DNA of 64,000 bases from Eutreptiella sp. 'Long Island Sound 2002' (GCA_964036045.1 OZ038378.1:43029228-43093227); one strand, 5' to 3'. Counted from the stretch's first letter, positions 41,180-52,599 are shown. Notes: a model not told the origin generated them from the sequence alone. Translations and numbers: made by a program.

Positions 41180-41866
41180 TCTCCTTCTAGCCTAGCACTG
41201 GCTAGAGCGGCCAGAACGAAATAAAAGAGGGGGATACCCCCCCCCCCCGCAGTGGGATGGGGAGGGGGACGAGGTGTCTAACCTGGACCCCCCTTATCCA
41301 TACTCGGGGGCCCATACTTTTTTTTCACAATTTCACTGTTTTTACCTGATTTTGGAGTCCAAAAATGTTTTCGTCCTAGTTGTGCTCTAGCGACGTTCTG
41401 GTGACGTTCACTAGAATGTCGCCAGAACATTCTAGCCTAGAACACAACTAGAACAAAAACATTCATGCATGTGTCGCATCTAAGGGGCACCAAAGTGGGG
41501 GTGGGGTGGAGGGGTAATACACATACGCTAATGAAAACCAACACACTTGACGCATGCATAGTCATATATGCCCCCCCCCCCGCCACACACTTCCGCATAG
41601 GCATATGCACAACACAACACACAGCACAAGATGTCACGGGGGGAAGGGTGGGCCAAGAAGTCGAACACAAGCACCGCACAAACACCCCCTCAGTGTTAAG
41701 CTATCAGCCCCCCTCCCTCTTTCCATGTTGTGGTACGGGTTGTGGGGCCCCTGCTTGTTTTGCGTAAGGTTAGGGAGGGTATTCCTTTCCTCTTTGCAGG
41801 TGTGCTGGTTTTTGGTTCCCAATGGGGATGTCAAGAAGTGGGTACACAGTGACACGAAGAGGTAGG
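41180..41866. other. Non-coding interval splitting the LINE
   Basis: AT-richer than its surroundings, with a C-run (41240-41252), T-run (41319-41326), a second C-run (41570-41582) and a large foldback. It separates RT from the RNase H side and may be an insertion or the boundary between two stacked elements. Confidence 0.5.
41364..41463. repeat. 100-bp imperfect foldback
   Basis: AATGTTTTCGTCCTAGTTGTG on the left is answered by CACAACTAGAACAAAAACATT on the right. Internally CGACGTTCTGG and CCAGAACATTCTAG also pair. A foldback or MITE-like insertion is possible; no target duplication is assigned. Confidence 0.8.
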
Positions 41867-42442
41867 TTTGTTACTCCTTCTGGGGTTGTACAGCCCCACC
41901 CTCAAGGGGGCTAGGGCGCGGGGTATGCGATTGACCCAGTCGCCCCGCGCCAGGGTCGCGAACTCCGGGACGGGACAGTGCACCTCGGGGCGGATGCCAT
42001 GTGCACTGGCAATTTCCCTGAATATCCTGGTGGCCTCGGCGCGCACAGAGGCACAGGGGAGGTGGACGAGCGTGCCCACGAGGACCACCACCGCCTGCTG
42101 GCAACGTGTTGGCACCCGCCTGAGCCCCAGGGTCCGGCCCTCCTGTAGGCTGTCCCGGTCATTGTTGAAGGCGTACTTCGCCCTGTCCTTCGCGACCTTG
42201 ACCGTGATGTGGTCGAGGTGGCACGTGGTGTCAGAGTCGTCAGCGATGAAGGGGCAACATACTGGGGCACCCCCCCACAGGATGGCGAGGATGAGGCCCT
42301 GCATCACTTTGGGCGGCGGGAGGGTGTTGAGGCACCAGTGGTGCACCGCCGCCAGGCGCAGCCGGTGCTTGCGCTCCAGGGAGAATTCCCCGTCCGGCTG
42401 CAGCTCGAGCCCCATGTAGGGGATGGAGTCCGCCGCTGGCAT
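41867..42442 (-). pseudogene. LINE RT thumb and post-RT region
   Basis: Follows the palm after a stop: YMGLELQPDGEFSLERKHRL, then RDSLQEGRTLGLRRVPTRC and THGIRPEVHCPVPEFATLAR-like sequence, ending near NPRRSNKPT. The YMGLELQPDG start corresponds to the LINE motif after the catalytic palm (a YLGxxLxxDG type string). It ends at the non-coding interval. Confidence 0.65.
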
Positions 42443-43240
42443 TCAGTGCCAGCGGTCTTTCCGATGGGGGCAGAGGCGCAGGCGAAGAACCAGGATTCCC
42501 TCCGTGGTGGCCATGGCGCACCTGTGGGGGTTGAGCTCCATGCCCATCATCTCCAGGTACGCGGCCACCACCTCCACGCCCTCGACGAAGTGCTGCAGCA
42601 TGTGGGCCACTACCAGCAGGTCGTCTATATAGGCCTGGATGAAGCCCTTGTGGCCTCTCCTGGCGGGCGTAGGCGGTGCCCCTGAGCCCAGAGTAGGGGC
42701 TCCAGGAGGAGGGCATACAGAAGGGGGGCTTCCGGGGTTGCCCGGCTCTACGCCGCGCAACATTTTGACTGGCTGCGTCAGTCCGTGCGCGGTGGCGATG
42801 CGCAGCCTGGCCGCCGTGTGGAGGAAGAGCAGGAGGTCAATGACCACTGGCGGCACGGACAGGTGGCGCAGGATGAGGTGGAGTGCGCCGTGCGGGGCGG
42901 TATGGAAGGCCTTGCGGGAGTTGAAGGAGAAGACGTAGTTGGGCCTCCCTGGTTGGAGCTGCCCCTGCGCCATGAACAGGGGGTGTCCGGTGTTGGAGCC
43001 GGGGAGGGCCCCCTGTTGCCAGTTGCTGACCACGCCATGTCGTGTGAGCTCCTCCGTGATCTGCTGGGTGAGGGGGCCCTTGAGCAGCTTCATGTCCAGT
43101 TGACCCAGGTTTTTGGGCCGGTAGTTGTCCAGGTTGGCGGAGCCCGGGACCTTGGGGCTGAGCCAAATGTGCGCATCCCTCCAGTGGGTCGGTGGCGGGG
43201 CGCCACGGAGGATGGCCTGGTAGGAGTGGACGAGGAGCCA
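42443..43240 (-). pseudogene. LINE reverse transcriptase palm
   Basis: RT motifs in order: WRDAHIWLSPKVPGSANLDN with NYRP (finger), GALPGSNTGHPLFMA, motif A region FSFNSRKAFHTAPHGAL, motif B GVEPGNPGSPPS and motif C AYIDDLLVVA. In motif A the usual FDxxKAFD has become FNSRKAFH: the catalytic Asp is Asn and the second Asp is His, so this enzyme should be dead even without the frame breaks. It would make cDNA by target-primed reverse transcription. Confidence 0.82.
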
Positions 43241-44075
43241 CTAGACGGGGGCCAGGAGGGCCTTGATGAAGCGGGCCTCTACGTGGTTGGGGACTGGGGC
43301 CTTGCCATCAGCCTTAGTCAGCGTGGACCGTAGGTCGTGCATGGAGTACTGCTGCACCTCGGCCGCTGCCCCTTCCGGGTTCTGGGGCACATGGCGGCCC
43401 AGGACCACCTTGAAGCTAGGGAGGTCCAACGGGGGCTTCTGGTACAGCTCCCGCCAGAAAGCGCGGACCGCAGACATTGCATCGTAGGCCTCTGTGAGAA
43501 GCGTGTGGGTGTTGGGGACCCGCACGTTCCAGAGGCCGTACGGGCCCGGGGCCTCCTTTTCGATGGCCCCTCTCACCAGCTTCCACCGCTGGACGATGTC
43601 CTGGGCTGGCGGCACCAGAAGTCTTTGATGGCGCGCTTGCGGTTGGCCACCAGGGGCGCGCGTAGGAGGCGAATCTCCTCCTCTAGGGTGGCCGCTTGCC
43701 TCTCCAGCTCCTCCTGTAGCTGGCCCTGTGTGGCCGGGCGGAACCCCATCAACGCACCTCTCAGCACTTCCGCTAACCGGAGCGCCGCTTGGGAGTGGAA
43801 GCCATACCGGGCTGCGTTCGCCTGGTACGCCGCTGCTGGGCACGCTGCCAGGGCGTCATACCGGAGGATCGCCACCTGGAGCTGCTTCCTGCTTTCAGGG
43901 GGGGTCCCCTCCCATCGGGTCCGACTTTGCTTGGGGCGGCTGTCGGCGCCCCACCACGCGCGCCAGGGCGTCATGCACTGCGTGGGGGTGTTGGAACACC
44001 TTCTCCCCGGCTGCCGCGAGCATGGACTGGTAGGTGTGCTGCTCGGCGGGGCCCAGCCAGGGCACAAGGGAGGGC
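43241..44075 (-). pseudogene. LINE linker between endonuclease and RT
   Basis: Reads RWKLVRGAIEKEAPGPYGLW, SAVRAFWRELYQKPPLDLPS and STLTKADGKAPVPNHVEARF, the last similar to the LINE pre-palm motif (...GKAPGPDGxxxxFxK). The upstream part in other frames contains helical Gln/Glu/Arg-rich sequence (EELERQAATLEEEIRLLRAP). Confidence 0.6.
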
Positions 44076-44080
44076 TCATC

Positions 44081-45200
44081 TTATGCGGCAGTGACCAGGG
44101 CCCACAGGCAGCGCTGGACGGGCGCGGTTTTGGCTTCGTATAGGAGAGGGCAGCCCTCCATGTGGCTGTAGGGGGTGGGAACCGCCGCTTGCCTCGCTGT
44201 GTCGAGGAGGCCTGGTACGGCCAGGCGGACTGGGAGGTGGTCGGACCCAACCACTTGGGGGTGTGCCATGCCGCGGGCCCAGGCACACTCCCACTGGGAC
44301 CATTGCAGGAGGGGCTCGTTGACCAGGAAGGTGTCCACCCTGTGTCTGGACGGGTGGAGTGTGGGGGTCATGTCTTCCACCCCGCTGCCGTGGCCTTCCG
44401 GAAGCCGCAGGCCTACCAGCCCGAGCGTAACTGCTCCGTGGCCAGGTTGGTGGCGGCATCCATGTAGATGTTGGTGTCGGCGGCGATGACCACCGGGTGC
44501 CTTCCACCGAGGCTGCTTGCCGTGGCATACATTTGTATGTCAGCCCAGAAGGCCGCCCGCCCCGCCCAGGGGGAGCAGCCTGCCTGCGGCCCTTGGATGT
44601 CGATGAGGGTGAGGCCACCCTTGTCCGCGCGGATTTCCAGGGCCGCGGCCTTCCCGTGAACGAGTTCCGTGAAGCAGAGCACTTCGTGCTCCGCCACGTA
44701 CCTGCTGCTGATGGCAGTGAGGAGGCCTCCCCCCCGCGAACTGGAGGTGGAGCCCGTCTCCGCCAGGCAGCTGCTGAAAAAGGGTGGGTGTACCCCTCGT
44801 CCCGGAGCGCCGCGGCCACGTGCATCTCCTGCGCCCGGGTGGTGATCCATGTTTCCTGGAGTATTATGGCAAAGTCCCCCTCTTGGGGCAGCATGCCGGT
44901 GATGAGGTGCTCCTTGTTGGTACAGGCCGCCAACCACCGGCGCCGTCGGAGTTCGTCTTGGAGGGACCGGTCCCGCAGGACGAGGCCGTTGCGCAGGTTC
45001 CAGGAGAGGAGCCCTTGGGTGTCGTCCGCCGCATCCTCCTGGAGCCAGCTGTCCCTCACTGGCATCGCCGCGGGGTCCGCCGGGGCCGCCAGGTCCCTGG
45101 GGGGCGCCGGGGCTAGGAGGTCCGGGAGCCCACCCCAAGGGGGCCCACAGGGGGGCGGTAGCCAGCCCTGCGGGGATAGATCCCTGGTGGGCTGCATCGC
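44081..45200 (-). pseudogene. LINE apurinic-like endonuclease
   Basis: Endonuclease blocks in three frames: LLSWNLRNG and AIILQETWITTRAQEMHVAA (the Asn and catalytic Glu strands), GGLLTAISSRYVAEHEVLC, HPVVIAADTNIYMDAATNLA (the GDfN-type strand with Asp/Asn) and RVDTFLVNEPLLQWSQ with VVGSDHLPVRLAV (the terminal SDH motif). This enzyme nicks target DNA to prime reverse transcription. Frames change near 44780 and 44400, so it is inactive as read. Confidence 0.8.
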
Positions 45201-45410
45201 GTAGGTCGGCGACGGTTCCTCCCTTGGGGGGGCGTGCGCCGCTTCCTCTCCCTCCCCCGGGGCCGCTGCGTTGTCCGGCGCCTGGGGGGAAGGCGCTGGT
45301 TGTAGGGGGCGCACCACGGGCACCTCCGTGCCCGTCCTTGGAGGATGTGGGAGCCGCTTCCCTGTCTTCTGCCGGGGCGGCGGCGTGCACTGCGTGCCAC
45401 GCCAGGTGTT

Positions 45411-46665
45411 CTAGCATCGCCTGACTTGTGTAGAACTTGTCTGCACACAAGAAGAATTTGTGGGCACCGTGCCCCCGCTCGCCAGAGGGAGCAGTACCGA
45501 CTTGCAAATGGAGCCCTCCGGTGCTGGGTTGAAGGGCAGGTTGGCTAGCGGGACTGTGTGCGGCTCAGCGTGCGGCCCGGCGCTGACACATGGATAGCCC
45601 TTGCTGTTGCCGCGGCTCCGAGGCCCCGGACGGCGGCGTGCTGCGCGTCTGCCTGTAGCCACTCCTGCTAGTGCTTGGCGCCGATTTGGCGGTCGGGCTT
45701 GCCCCTTCAGCGGAGGTCCTGGAAGGCCAGGAGCCAGTGGTACACCGTGGTCGGAACTGCCAGCTAGAGCTCCAGGTCGGCGGGGAGCGCCGCCGCCGGC
45801 CACACCCCTGGTTTGCCGCGTTAGCGCGGTCCTTGAGGCGGGTTCGGAGCAGAAATGCGTGGTGGTTGCCGTCTCGCAGCGCCTTGACAATTACCAGGGC
45901 GCAGTCCGCAACGCAGATTATGGCCTCAGGCCCCCGCAGGCGTTGGAGGTTGCAGATGGCGATGTGCGCGTCAGCCGGGCTGAACATGCAGAACACCAAC
46001 TTCGGGCTTTGCTATCCGCGTTGCGCCAATGCGAGGGTCGCTGCCGGGCGGGCATGCCTGATGGGCCCCGCGTGGAGGTCTTGGACCTCCGTGGTCCGGA
46101 CGACGTCGTCGTGCCATGCGGCCCGCAGATGTTCCTCCTGATCGGGGCTCCAGACCAACGTGGGGGGGTTGGCCCATCCCGGCTCCTGCCGCTTGCTTGT
46201 GGTGCTGATGGTGTGTAGCAGGACTGCCAGCGGCCAGGGGTCCGCCGCCATATGGTAGGTGTGGGTGGGCGCCTGCCGCCAGTCGACGTGGGGCGGGAAG
46301 GATGCCAGATGGTCCACTTGCCTTCGGCCAAGACGTGTGACTGTTAGCCCCCGGCGTGGCCATGCAGGATCACCTGGTAGCCCGCCACCTGCATCACCAG
46401 CGCCTCCTCCCGCTGGGGTCCGGCGGGGGGGCTTTCCGCCGCCCTTGTCCCTGATGCGGGTGCGCTCAGGAGGCGTGGCGTGCCACAGGTTGGGTTGCAT
46501 CGCGTTGCGGCCCTTGGATGCTGCCCCTGATCTGCGCCGGGCCGTGGTGGTGGACAAAGCTCTCCCAGCTGTCCGCCAGCAGCGCCGCTGCGACGGCGCA
46601 CAGCTTCTCCGCCGTGAGGGGCGCCGTTGGTGCTTGTGTCGCGGCCGGTTGGCGGGGCCGTGCAC
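45411..46665 (-). pseudogene. LINE ORF1-like protein, C-terminal half
   Basis: Frame 46665-46012 gives VDHLASFPPHVDWRQAPTHT, TYHMAADPWPLAVLLHTIST and VQDLHAGPIRHARPAATLAL. It continues in another frame as VFCMFSPADAHIAICNLQRL and CALVIVKALRDGNHHAFLLR, an alternating hydrophobic pattern like an RRM or dUTPase-like ORF1 core, but not a clear match. It lies directly before the endonuclease. ORF1 proteins bind LINE RNA. Confidence 0.45.
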
Positions 46666-46679
46666 CCCGGAAGGGAATG

Positions 46680-48206
46680 TTGGGAGCCAAGCGCGCCAGC
46701 CAGGCAGGCACGGGCCCCATAGTGACGACCGCCACCGTGGGCGCAGGCGCCGTGCAGTCCCCCGGCCGATATGGCCTCAGTCCCCTGGTGTCCCGGGCGA
46801 GGTGCCTGCAGGCCGCGGTCCAGGATGCCATCCCGCAGTTCCTGTGGTCCGGTTCGGCCCCGTCCATGTCGCGGCGCCCCGTTTGCTGCACCGTGGTGGT
46901 CGCGTCAAATGGGAGCCCCTGCAGCAGTGCCTCCCTGCCCTGCCCCTGCCAGAGGGCGGGCGGGGCCGGCTGTGGATAAGCTCTTCGCGCCCAGGCGCTC
47001 CGGGTGCGTGGCATAGGGGTCCTGCTGGCGGTGCTTGGGGGTTGCCTGCGGGAGGCAGAGGAGTTCGCGCAAGTACCAGTGGCCTTGCACGGTGGATGGG
47101 TTGCAGAGAGTCAGCCACTGTCCCACCAGGCCCCCCGTGCGGGCGGCCTCGACAAGGTGCTGTAGGCCCAGGTGGGCGAGCCGGCTGGACGTGCCCGCCG
47201 CTTCGATACCGGCGTGCGGTTAGAGTATCCGCAGGGGTTCCAGCGCTAGGTACAGCACCTTGTCGGTGAGCTGGTCCGTTCGGGCCGACGCCCTGTGCAG
47301 GGCGTACCGGAGCCTTGGTGTGGGGGCCGTCAGTTGCTCAAGTACCGGCCCTGGTGGGTATCGTGCGCCTGGCTTCATCATCCAGTCCCTGGCGTGGCTC
47401 AGCAGGGCCCGCCACAGTTCTCGTGTGAGGGCGTGGCGGGGGGCCAAGGGGTGGACCGTTCGTAGGACGTGGAGGCACCCTGGTGGTGACCGCATGGGTT
47501 GCAGGGTGGTGGGTGTTATCCATCTGCACGCCGTATCAGGCACAAGTGTTCCCCACTCCGAGGTTTCCATGCCTTCGGCCTGAAGCAAGGCCTGCCCTTG
47601 CACCAGGGGAAAGTACGGGCCCAGGCGTCCGTTTTCTCCTCATCCAGCATCCGCTCCCGCCTGCAGGCTGCGAAGCAGGGCGTTGGGTGACTGGGGCGGT
47701 GGGCAAGCCCCCTGGACGGCCAGGATGGCATGGGCCAGGGTGCCTGTGGGCAAATACCAAAGCGGGGGGACCCAGGGGTCCGGCAGCGGTTGTGCCTCTT
47801 CTGCGTCCCACTTCCACTCTGAGCCCGGTGTGGCGGCCGGGACCGTGCCTGTCTGCAGGAAGCGGCGCGCTTCTTCGGGATGCCGCTGGAGAGTCGCCGC
47901 GAGGCTGAGTCCCTCCACCGCGGGTGCCACTGGGAGACCGCCCTGGCCTCTGCGCCAGGGAAAGTCCTGGTCGACCGGCCAGGTGTGAAGGTCCCGGGCG
48001 ATTTCCTCCGCGGTGCCCGAGGGGGTGCCTTCTGGTGCCAGGTGCCACATGATGGCAAGTACTGCCCATGTGGAGAAACGCCACGCCCGTGGTGGGGTGT
48101 ACACCTGGATGTTCCACTGCGGGCGCGTACGGCGCGCCCGGGACGCGTGGAGCACTCCGTGAACCATGTCCGCAGCCGGGACCAGTACTATACCCGTGGG
48201 CTCCAC
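46680..48206 (-). pseudogene. LINE ORF1-like protein, N-terminal half
   Basis: Several frames join into protein-like sequence: TGIVLVPAADMVHGVLHASR, WRFSTWAVLAIMWHLAPEGT and PDPWVPPLWYLPTGTLAHAI (48206-47640), then RWITPTTLQPMRSPP and ELWRALLSHARDWMMKPGAR (47603-47220), then TVAVVTMGPVPAWLARLAPN. No named domain. Same strand and spacing as the rest of the LINE. Confidence 0.4.
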
Positions 48207-48584
48207 AACGATCCCCTCTGCTGGTCAGCCACGGCGGCCCCAGGTGTGCAGGGCCACTTCAGTCTGTCCCGTGTGGGCAACCTACTCGACGGCTTCCTTG
48301 ATGTTCACGCTGCCGCGCGTGATCTCATCCTGGATCAAGCCCTGCGCCACACCATAGCGCAGAGTGGCACGTGTGGCCGCGTATCCGACTGCGGGCAGCG
48401 CCCCGTCATTGGCGGCGGGCTGGGGGTGTTGTCTGAGGCACCAGCCCTCGCCGGTGCAGTGCCCTCGTTTTCATGCGAGGCAGAGGGCTTCCATGCTGCA
48501 CGCCGGCGGCGTGGGCCCCGCTGGTGCGCCGCTCGCGGGGGCTGCTGGGACCAGCTCCAGGTGGGAGTCCGTGTCCGTGTCCTC

Positions 48585-48698
48585 CTAATGAGGGTGCCCG
48601 CTGCGGCTTTGGAGTCTCAGCTCTGTGATAATCTCGTGCGCTGCGTCCAGCGTCTGACATCGGCGGCGTGTATTGCGTGGGGCTGTGGGCTCTGCCAT
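48585..48698 (-). CDS. Probable start of LINE ORF1, truncated by frameshift
   Basis: ATG at 48698 gives MAEPTAPRNTRRRCQTLDAA, then HEIITELRLQS, stopping at 48585. Protein-like sequence continues in another frame (DTDSHLELVPAAPASGAPAG). It is the most upstream coding-like start of the LINE; beyond it GC-rich DNA continues to the Ty3 junction. Confidence 0.4.
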   Translation of the reverse strand: MAEPTAPRNTRRRCQTLDAAHEIITELRLQSRSGHPH

Positions 48699-48899
48699 TG
48701 CTGTGTGGCTGTGCCTCAGACCAGGGATGAGGTACGGATCTTCCGTGGAATTCCGGTGCCTGTAGTGGTTCGTGTTATGGCCCGTGTTGTGGGTGTTGGA
48801 GATGTTGGTCTCGGAGTCTGGCACCGGTCCCGCAGCGTATACTCCCGCGGGCTGGCGCCGTGTATTGCGGGGGTGCCCAGGGGTTGTCCCCCGAGCCCC

Positions 48900-49250
48900 G
48901 TGGGGGCGCCTTGCACGTGCTGAGGACAGACCGAGGGCGAGTGGCCGGGGCTTGTTTCTCACCTGTGGCGGGCACGGGTGCGCCCAGCTTGGCCCCGCTT
49001 GCCTCCGCATGGGGCGTGTGGGGCGAGGCGCCCACTCTCCCCCGCCCGCCTGTCCTTGGGGCAGGCGGTCGGGGTCCCCCACCCGCCTACTGCGGGCGCA
49101 AGTGCGCAGACGCGGGGGCTCGGGCCTTTGGTGCGCGTGATCCGCTGGGCGTTGTGTGCCGCATGGGCAATGTGAGGTCGCCTTGGGGCCGCGCCCCCCC
49201 TCCCCCAGCTTCCCGTCCTCAGGGCGGGTAGCCGGGTGGTGCGGGCGTGG
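48900..49250. other. GC-rich LINE 5' region abutting Ty3
   Basis: No gene recognised. It ends at a sharp change of base composition where the Ty3 integrase peptide is cut off. Confidence 0.4.
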
Positions 49251-49806
49251 GGGCCATTGCCTCGAGGGCAGTTGGCCACTCTTTGGTGCATCTCCATTCT
49301 GAAGCATTGCGCCAATTCTTTCCATGCTTGCGACTCAAACAGCTGGTCTCGATCAGAAACAATTTGTCGAGGGCATCCTTTGAGTTGAATCACTTCGCGC
49401 AAGAACACGTAGACGAGATTATCCGCTGGCATGTCCTTGCAACAAGGGATGAACATTCCACGCTTGCAAAAAACTGGTCGACAAGACTCATAATAGCGTC
49501 ATCACCCCGGGTTGTCGGCGGCAGTCCGGAAGCCCAATGGACAGACACACTATGCCATTTGGTCTCGGGCGCTGGTAGGGGACTGGGCTGCATGGCATTG
49601 TTGACGTGTTGTGGCTTAGCTACTTGGCACACATCACAACTCAAGATGTAGCGTTCCACGTAGTGCTGAAGCGAGGAACGGACATAGTCACGTTTGATCA
49701 GTGCCGGGGTTCGAAGTACTCCCGAATGGCCGTAGAACTCGGAGTCGTGATACATGGCCACAATGGATGTTACAAGCGTTCGAGGTACGAGAACACGCTT
49801 GCTCAC
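49251..49806 (-). pseudogene. Ty3 integrase fragment (element at 49-54 kb)
   Basis: HHCC zinc finger: AMYHDSEFYGHSGVLR ... SCDVCQVAKPQHV. The first core Asp is replaced: HSVSVHWASGLPPTTRGDDA where related elements have an Asp in place of the His of SVHW. The second core strand is in another frame: GCPRQIVSDRDQLFESQAWK. Sequence stops at RVANCPRGNG, before the catalytic Glu, where LINE DNA begins. Confidence 0.8.
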
Positions 49807-50645
49807 TGTTGACAGGTGGAAGAATTTACCGTCGTCGAAGGATAGTTTGGCATCTCGGAGTTGGTGTTGTGCAGTAGGGCTTCGAATGGCAATCTTGTAG
49901 ATGTGCCCGGTGCCTTTATCTTCTCGTCATGCTGCCGCCCAGACTGCCGTCGAAGTCAAGTCCTTGCATTGATAATGTCTGTGCACTCGACGGTGTCTGC
50001 TTTTAAGGCTCGGGGGGTACGGCGTGTTGGGCCTACCTGTGATAAGGGTACTGGCTGCAGGGTGCCGTCTCAATGGCGTCGACAGCAGATCAACTCCGTT
50101 AAGGTCGGGGCATATCGAAGCTCTTTGCCAAAGGTAACTCCAAGGGGCCGGTCTATGTCCACTTCGGGATGGTCATGCGGATCATTTGACTGGTCTGGTA
50201 TTTGGTTACCAGTGTCGTCGAACGATGCTGCAGGCTCGTGTGCATTTTCAGTCACCACCTCATCACTTGGCAATGGCTCCAGCTCCTCTGACTCAACGGC
50301 TGGTTCTGTGACGAATTGAATTGCTGGTTGAGCGTCAGCGTCAACGTCGGCATCTTTCCCCACGAAACGTCCACTTCAAAGCGACACGTACAGGTGGTCG
50401 TATTGCTGGGGCTACTCTTGGTCATGCGCGAACAAACACCTCAACAGGTTCTCCCTCAGATGAAACCCAGTTCTCGACCAAGGGTACCACAAAAGGTGGT
50501 GTACGTGTAGCATTCTCGATGTCCATCGATTGTCTTGACGTCAGGCGGGAACAGTCCTCCGCTGCTGGAATCTGGAGACCTGGCACATACCACAACGTGA
50601 CGTTGTATTCCTCGAGGAACTGCGACCAATGTGCCTGCTGTGGTG
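49807..50645 (-). pseudogene. Ty3 region between RNase H and integrase, decayed
   Basis: Only short acidic peptides remain (DADVDADAQPAIQFVTEPAV, EELEPLPSDEVVTENAHEPA). Expected position of the RNase H-integrase linker. Multiple stops in all frames. Confidence 0.5.
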
Positions 50646-51359
50646 TCAGCTGTCGAGGACACTTTTAAGATAGCAAAGGTATTCGTTGTTGCTGTGTACA
50701 TGTACCTGCTGTGGTCCTCGAAGGAGAAGGAACCAATGCTTCAGGGCTAGCAAAACGGCCACCAGCTCCCGTTCTTTGATAGGGTATTGAAGTTCAGCAG
50801 GTTGCATCTTCCGTGACACAAAGGCAATAGGTCGACGATGTCCCTTGTACTTTCCATGTGCACGTCCTTGTACTAGCGTAGCCCCTAAGCAATCCTTCGA
50901 AGCATCCGTGTACAGATGGTACGGCTGCTGGGGGTCGATAGCACTCAGATGTGTCACACTGATCAATGCTGGCTTCAGCTTGTCGAAGGCAGCCTCATGC
51001 ACGGCTGTCAACTGCCATTCCAAATCTGACTTGAACATCGCGGTGAGAGAAGCAGCTAGTGCCCGGATTCCTTGGACAAACTGTTGGTAAAACCCACAAG
51101 AACCGATGGATTGTCGAACTTCACGCACGGGGGTCGGCGCAGGCCACCCTCCAATTACCTTGGTCTTCACAGGGTCCATGCGTACTCCATCCTTATCGAT
51201 GATGTATCCGCAAAAAGGAACTCGAGGTTCGAAGAACGTTTGCTTATCGATACAGGGAAACAACTTGTGTCGCTGTAATAGTTCATGCACTGCATCAAGG
51301 TGTCGTTGATGTCCCTCGGCGTCCTTCGAGAAGGTGAGGATGTCGTCAATATACACCAA
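50646..51359 (-). pseudogene. Ty3 RT C-terminus and RNase H
   Basis: RT active site VYIDDILTFSKDAEGHQRHL, connection GCGYIIDKDGVRMDPVK-like and VRQSIGSCGFYQQFVQGIRA. RNase H blocks: LYTDASKDCLGATLVQ, IKERELVAVLLALKHW, then VHVHSNNEYLCYL, where the usual TDxxSL Asp is Asn. A stop follows at 50646. The frame is intact over 237 codons but the upstream RT half is in another frame. Confidence 0.85.
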
Positions 51360-51370
51360 TACGAAAATCG

Positions 51371-51787
51371 TTAAGTAGTCTCAAGGAACGTCATTGCCGA
51401 CACGCTGAAACGTCGATAATGCATTGCAGAGGCAGAAGAGGATGACAATTCATTCGAAGGCCCCAATCTGCGTGTTGAAAAAGAATTTTCCTCGATATCT
51501 TCGTCATGAATTCGAATCTGTTGGAACCCACTGACAAGGTGGATCTTTGAAAAGACCATAGAGCCCCCAAGCGTGCTCAGTATCAATTGGATCGAAGGTG
51601 AAGGGCATCGATCTATGGCGGTTCGGGTGTTCAAAGCTCCGTAGTCGACCCAGATACGCCCCTTACCATTCGCTTTTCTCACTAGCAGGCAACTCGCTCC
51701 ATATGGGTTTGAGGATAGTCGAACTCGGTCAGACCGTGGCAGCTTGTCCAGTTGGCGTCGAAGCTCATCCGATTGGCTTGGGTCCAT
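51371..51787 (-). pseudogene. Ty3 RT N-terminal half
   Basis: Reads RLSSNPYGASCLLVRKANGK, RIWVDYGALNTRTAIDRCPS and STLGGSMVFSKIHLVSGFQQ, matching the SPxxSPVLLVxKKDG, DYRxLNxxT and FSKIDLxSGYHQ blocks. In the last, the catalytic Asp of the SKIDL motif is His (SKIHL). Frames break near 51420 before the YIDD part. Confidence 0.8.
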
Positions 51788-52599
51788 TTGATAAGTGTGT
51801 ACCCGCGGAGGGTTGTCTTCAGTGTCCAGGCGTATTCGATGGTCTCTTCCAGGTCGATGTGGAGGCAGTTCTCCGAGCTTTGCTCGGTTCCGGTTGTAGA
51901 GATCTTCCCATTTGTGTGTTCAAATAGGCAACTTGCGTCGAGCTGGGTCAAGTCCGTCATCGTCCCCCTTATCTTGCATGTTGTGCATTTGATCCACCAG
52001 CACCGCGGGTCGAGGCATGCAGCACAGAAATACTTGATCACCAGCGAGAGCAGCTGGACGGATCTCCCGCTTAAGTTTCGGCAACGAGATGTACTCGGTT
52101 TCCATGTCGCTGCACTCCGCATGCATGATATCATCCTCCGTGTTGAAATCATCGAGTGTGTTGGCAGCATTCTTGGCATGTGTGGGCAAGCGTAGGTCAG
52201 TGTGTGGTTGGAAGGTGGTGCAGGGCTTCCAGCTGGGCTCATTCTCCAGGTACTGGATGAAAGTGTAGACAAGAAGTCCAACTTCAAAGTTGCTTGGAAC
52301 TGTAACTGGGTGGAATCCCTGGATCTATCGAAGGCCAATCGGTATGAAGTCGATCCGTGTCGCACGTTTGCATACCGCTCCTTCCAGCCGACAGTCGGGT
52401 TATAGCTTCGAAGCCATGGTAACCCAGGCACCACATCCAGCAGAATCTCAAAAACGTTGAAATGGTGTCCAAATACGAATTCCTTAACTCGAACATAAGC
52501 TCTCGTGTAGTATCACACTTCGACTTGGCCACCTCCGGCAGTCATGATGTGTCCTGGGTGTGCGAGTTTGTAGAGGGGAAGCCTCGCTGTCTTTTCTCT

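Larger units (their letters stand above)
34372..48900 (-). mobile_element. Long degraded LINE region (one large or two stacked elements)
   Basis: Minus-strand order: ORF1-like (48.70-45.4 kb), AP endonuclease, reverse transcriptase, a non-coding interval with a foldback, RNase H, a zinc finger, an unrecognised C-terminal region, the MSDSD ORF, and a heptamer tail. All parts share orientation and codon style, which suits one non-LTR element of about 14.5 kb. That is large for a LINE, so stacking of two elements near 41.2-41.8 kb is an equally fair reading. Every ORF is broken by frameshifts. Confidence 0.6.

Noticed and set aside
41567-41583. C-run as a sequencing gap or origin
   Set aside because: Several similar homopolymers occur in the window; nothing else supports a special role.
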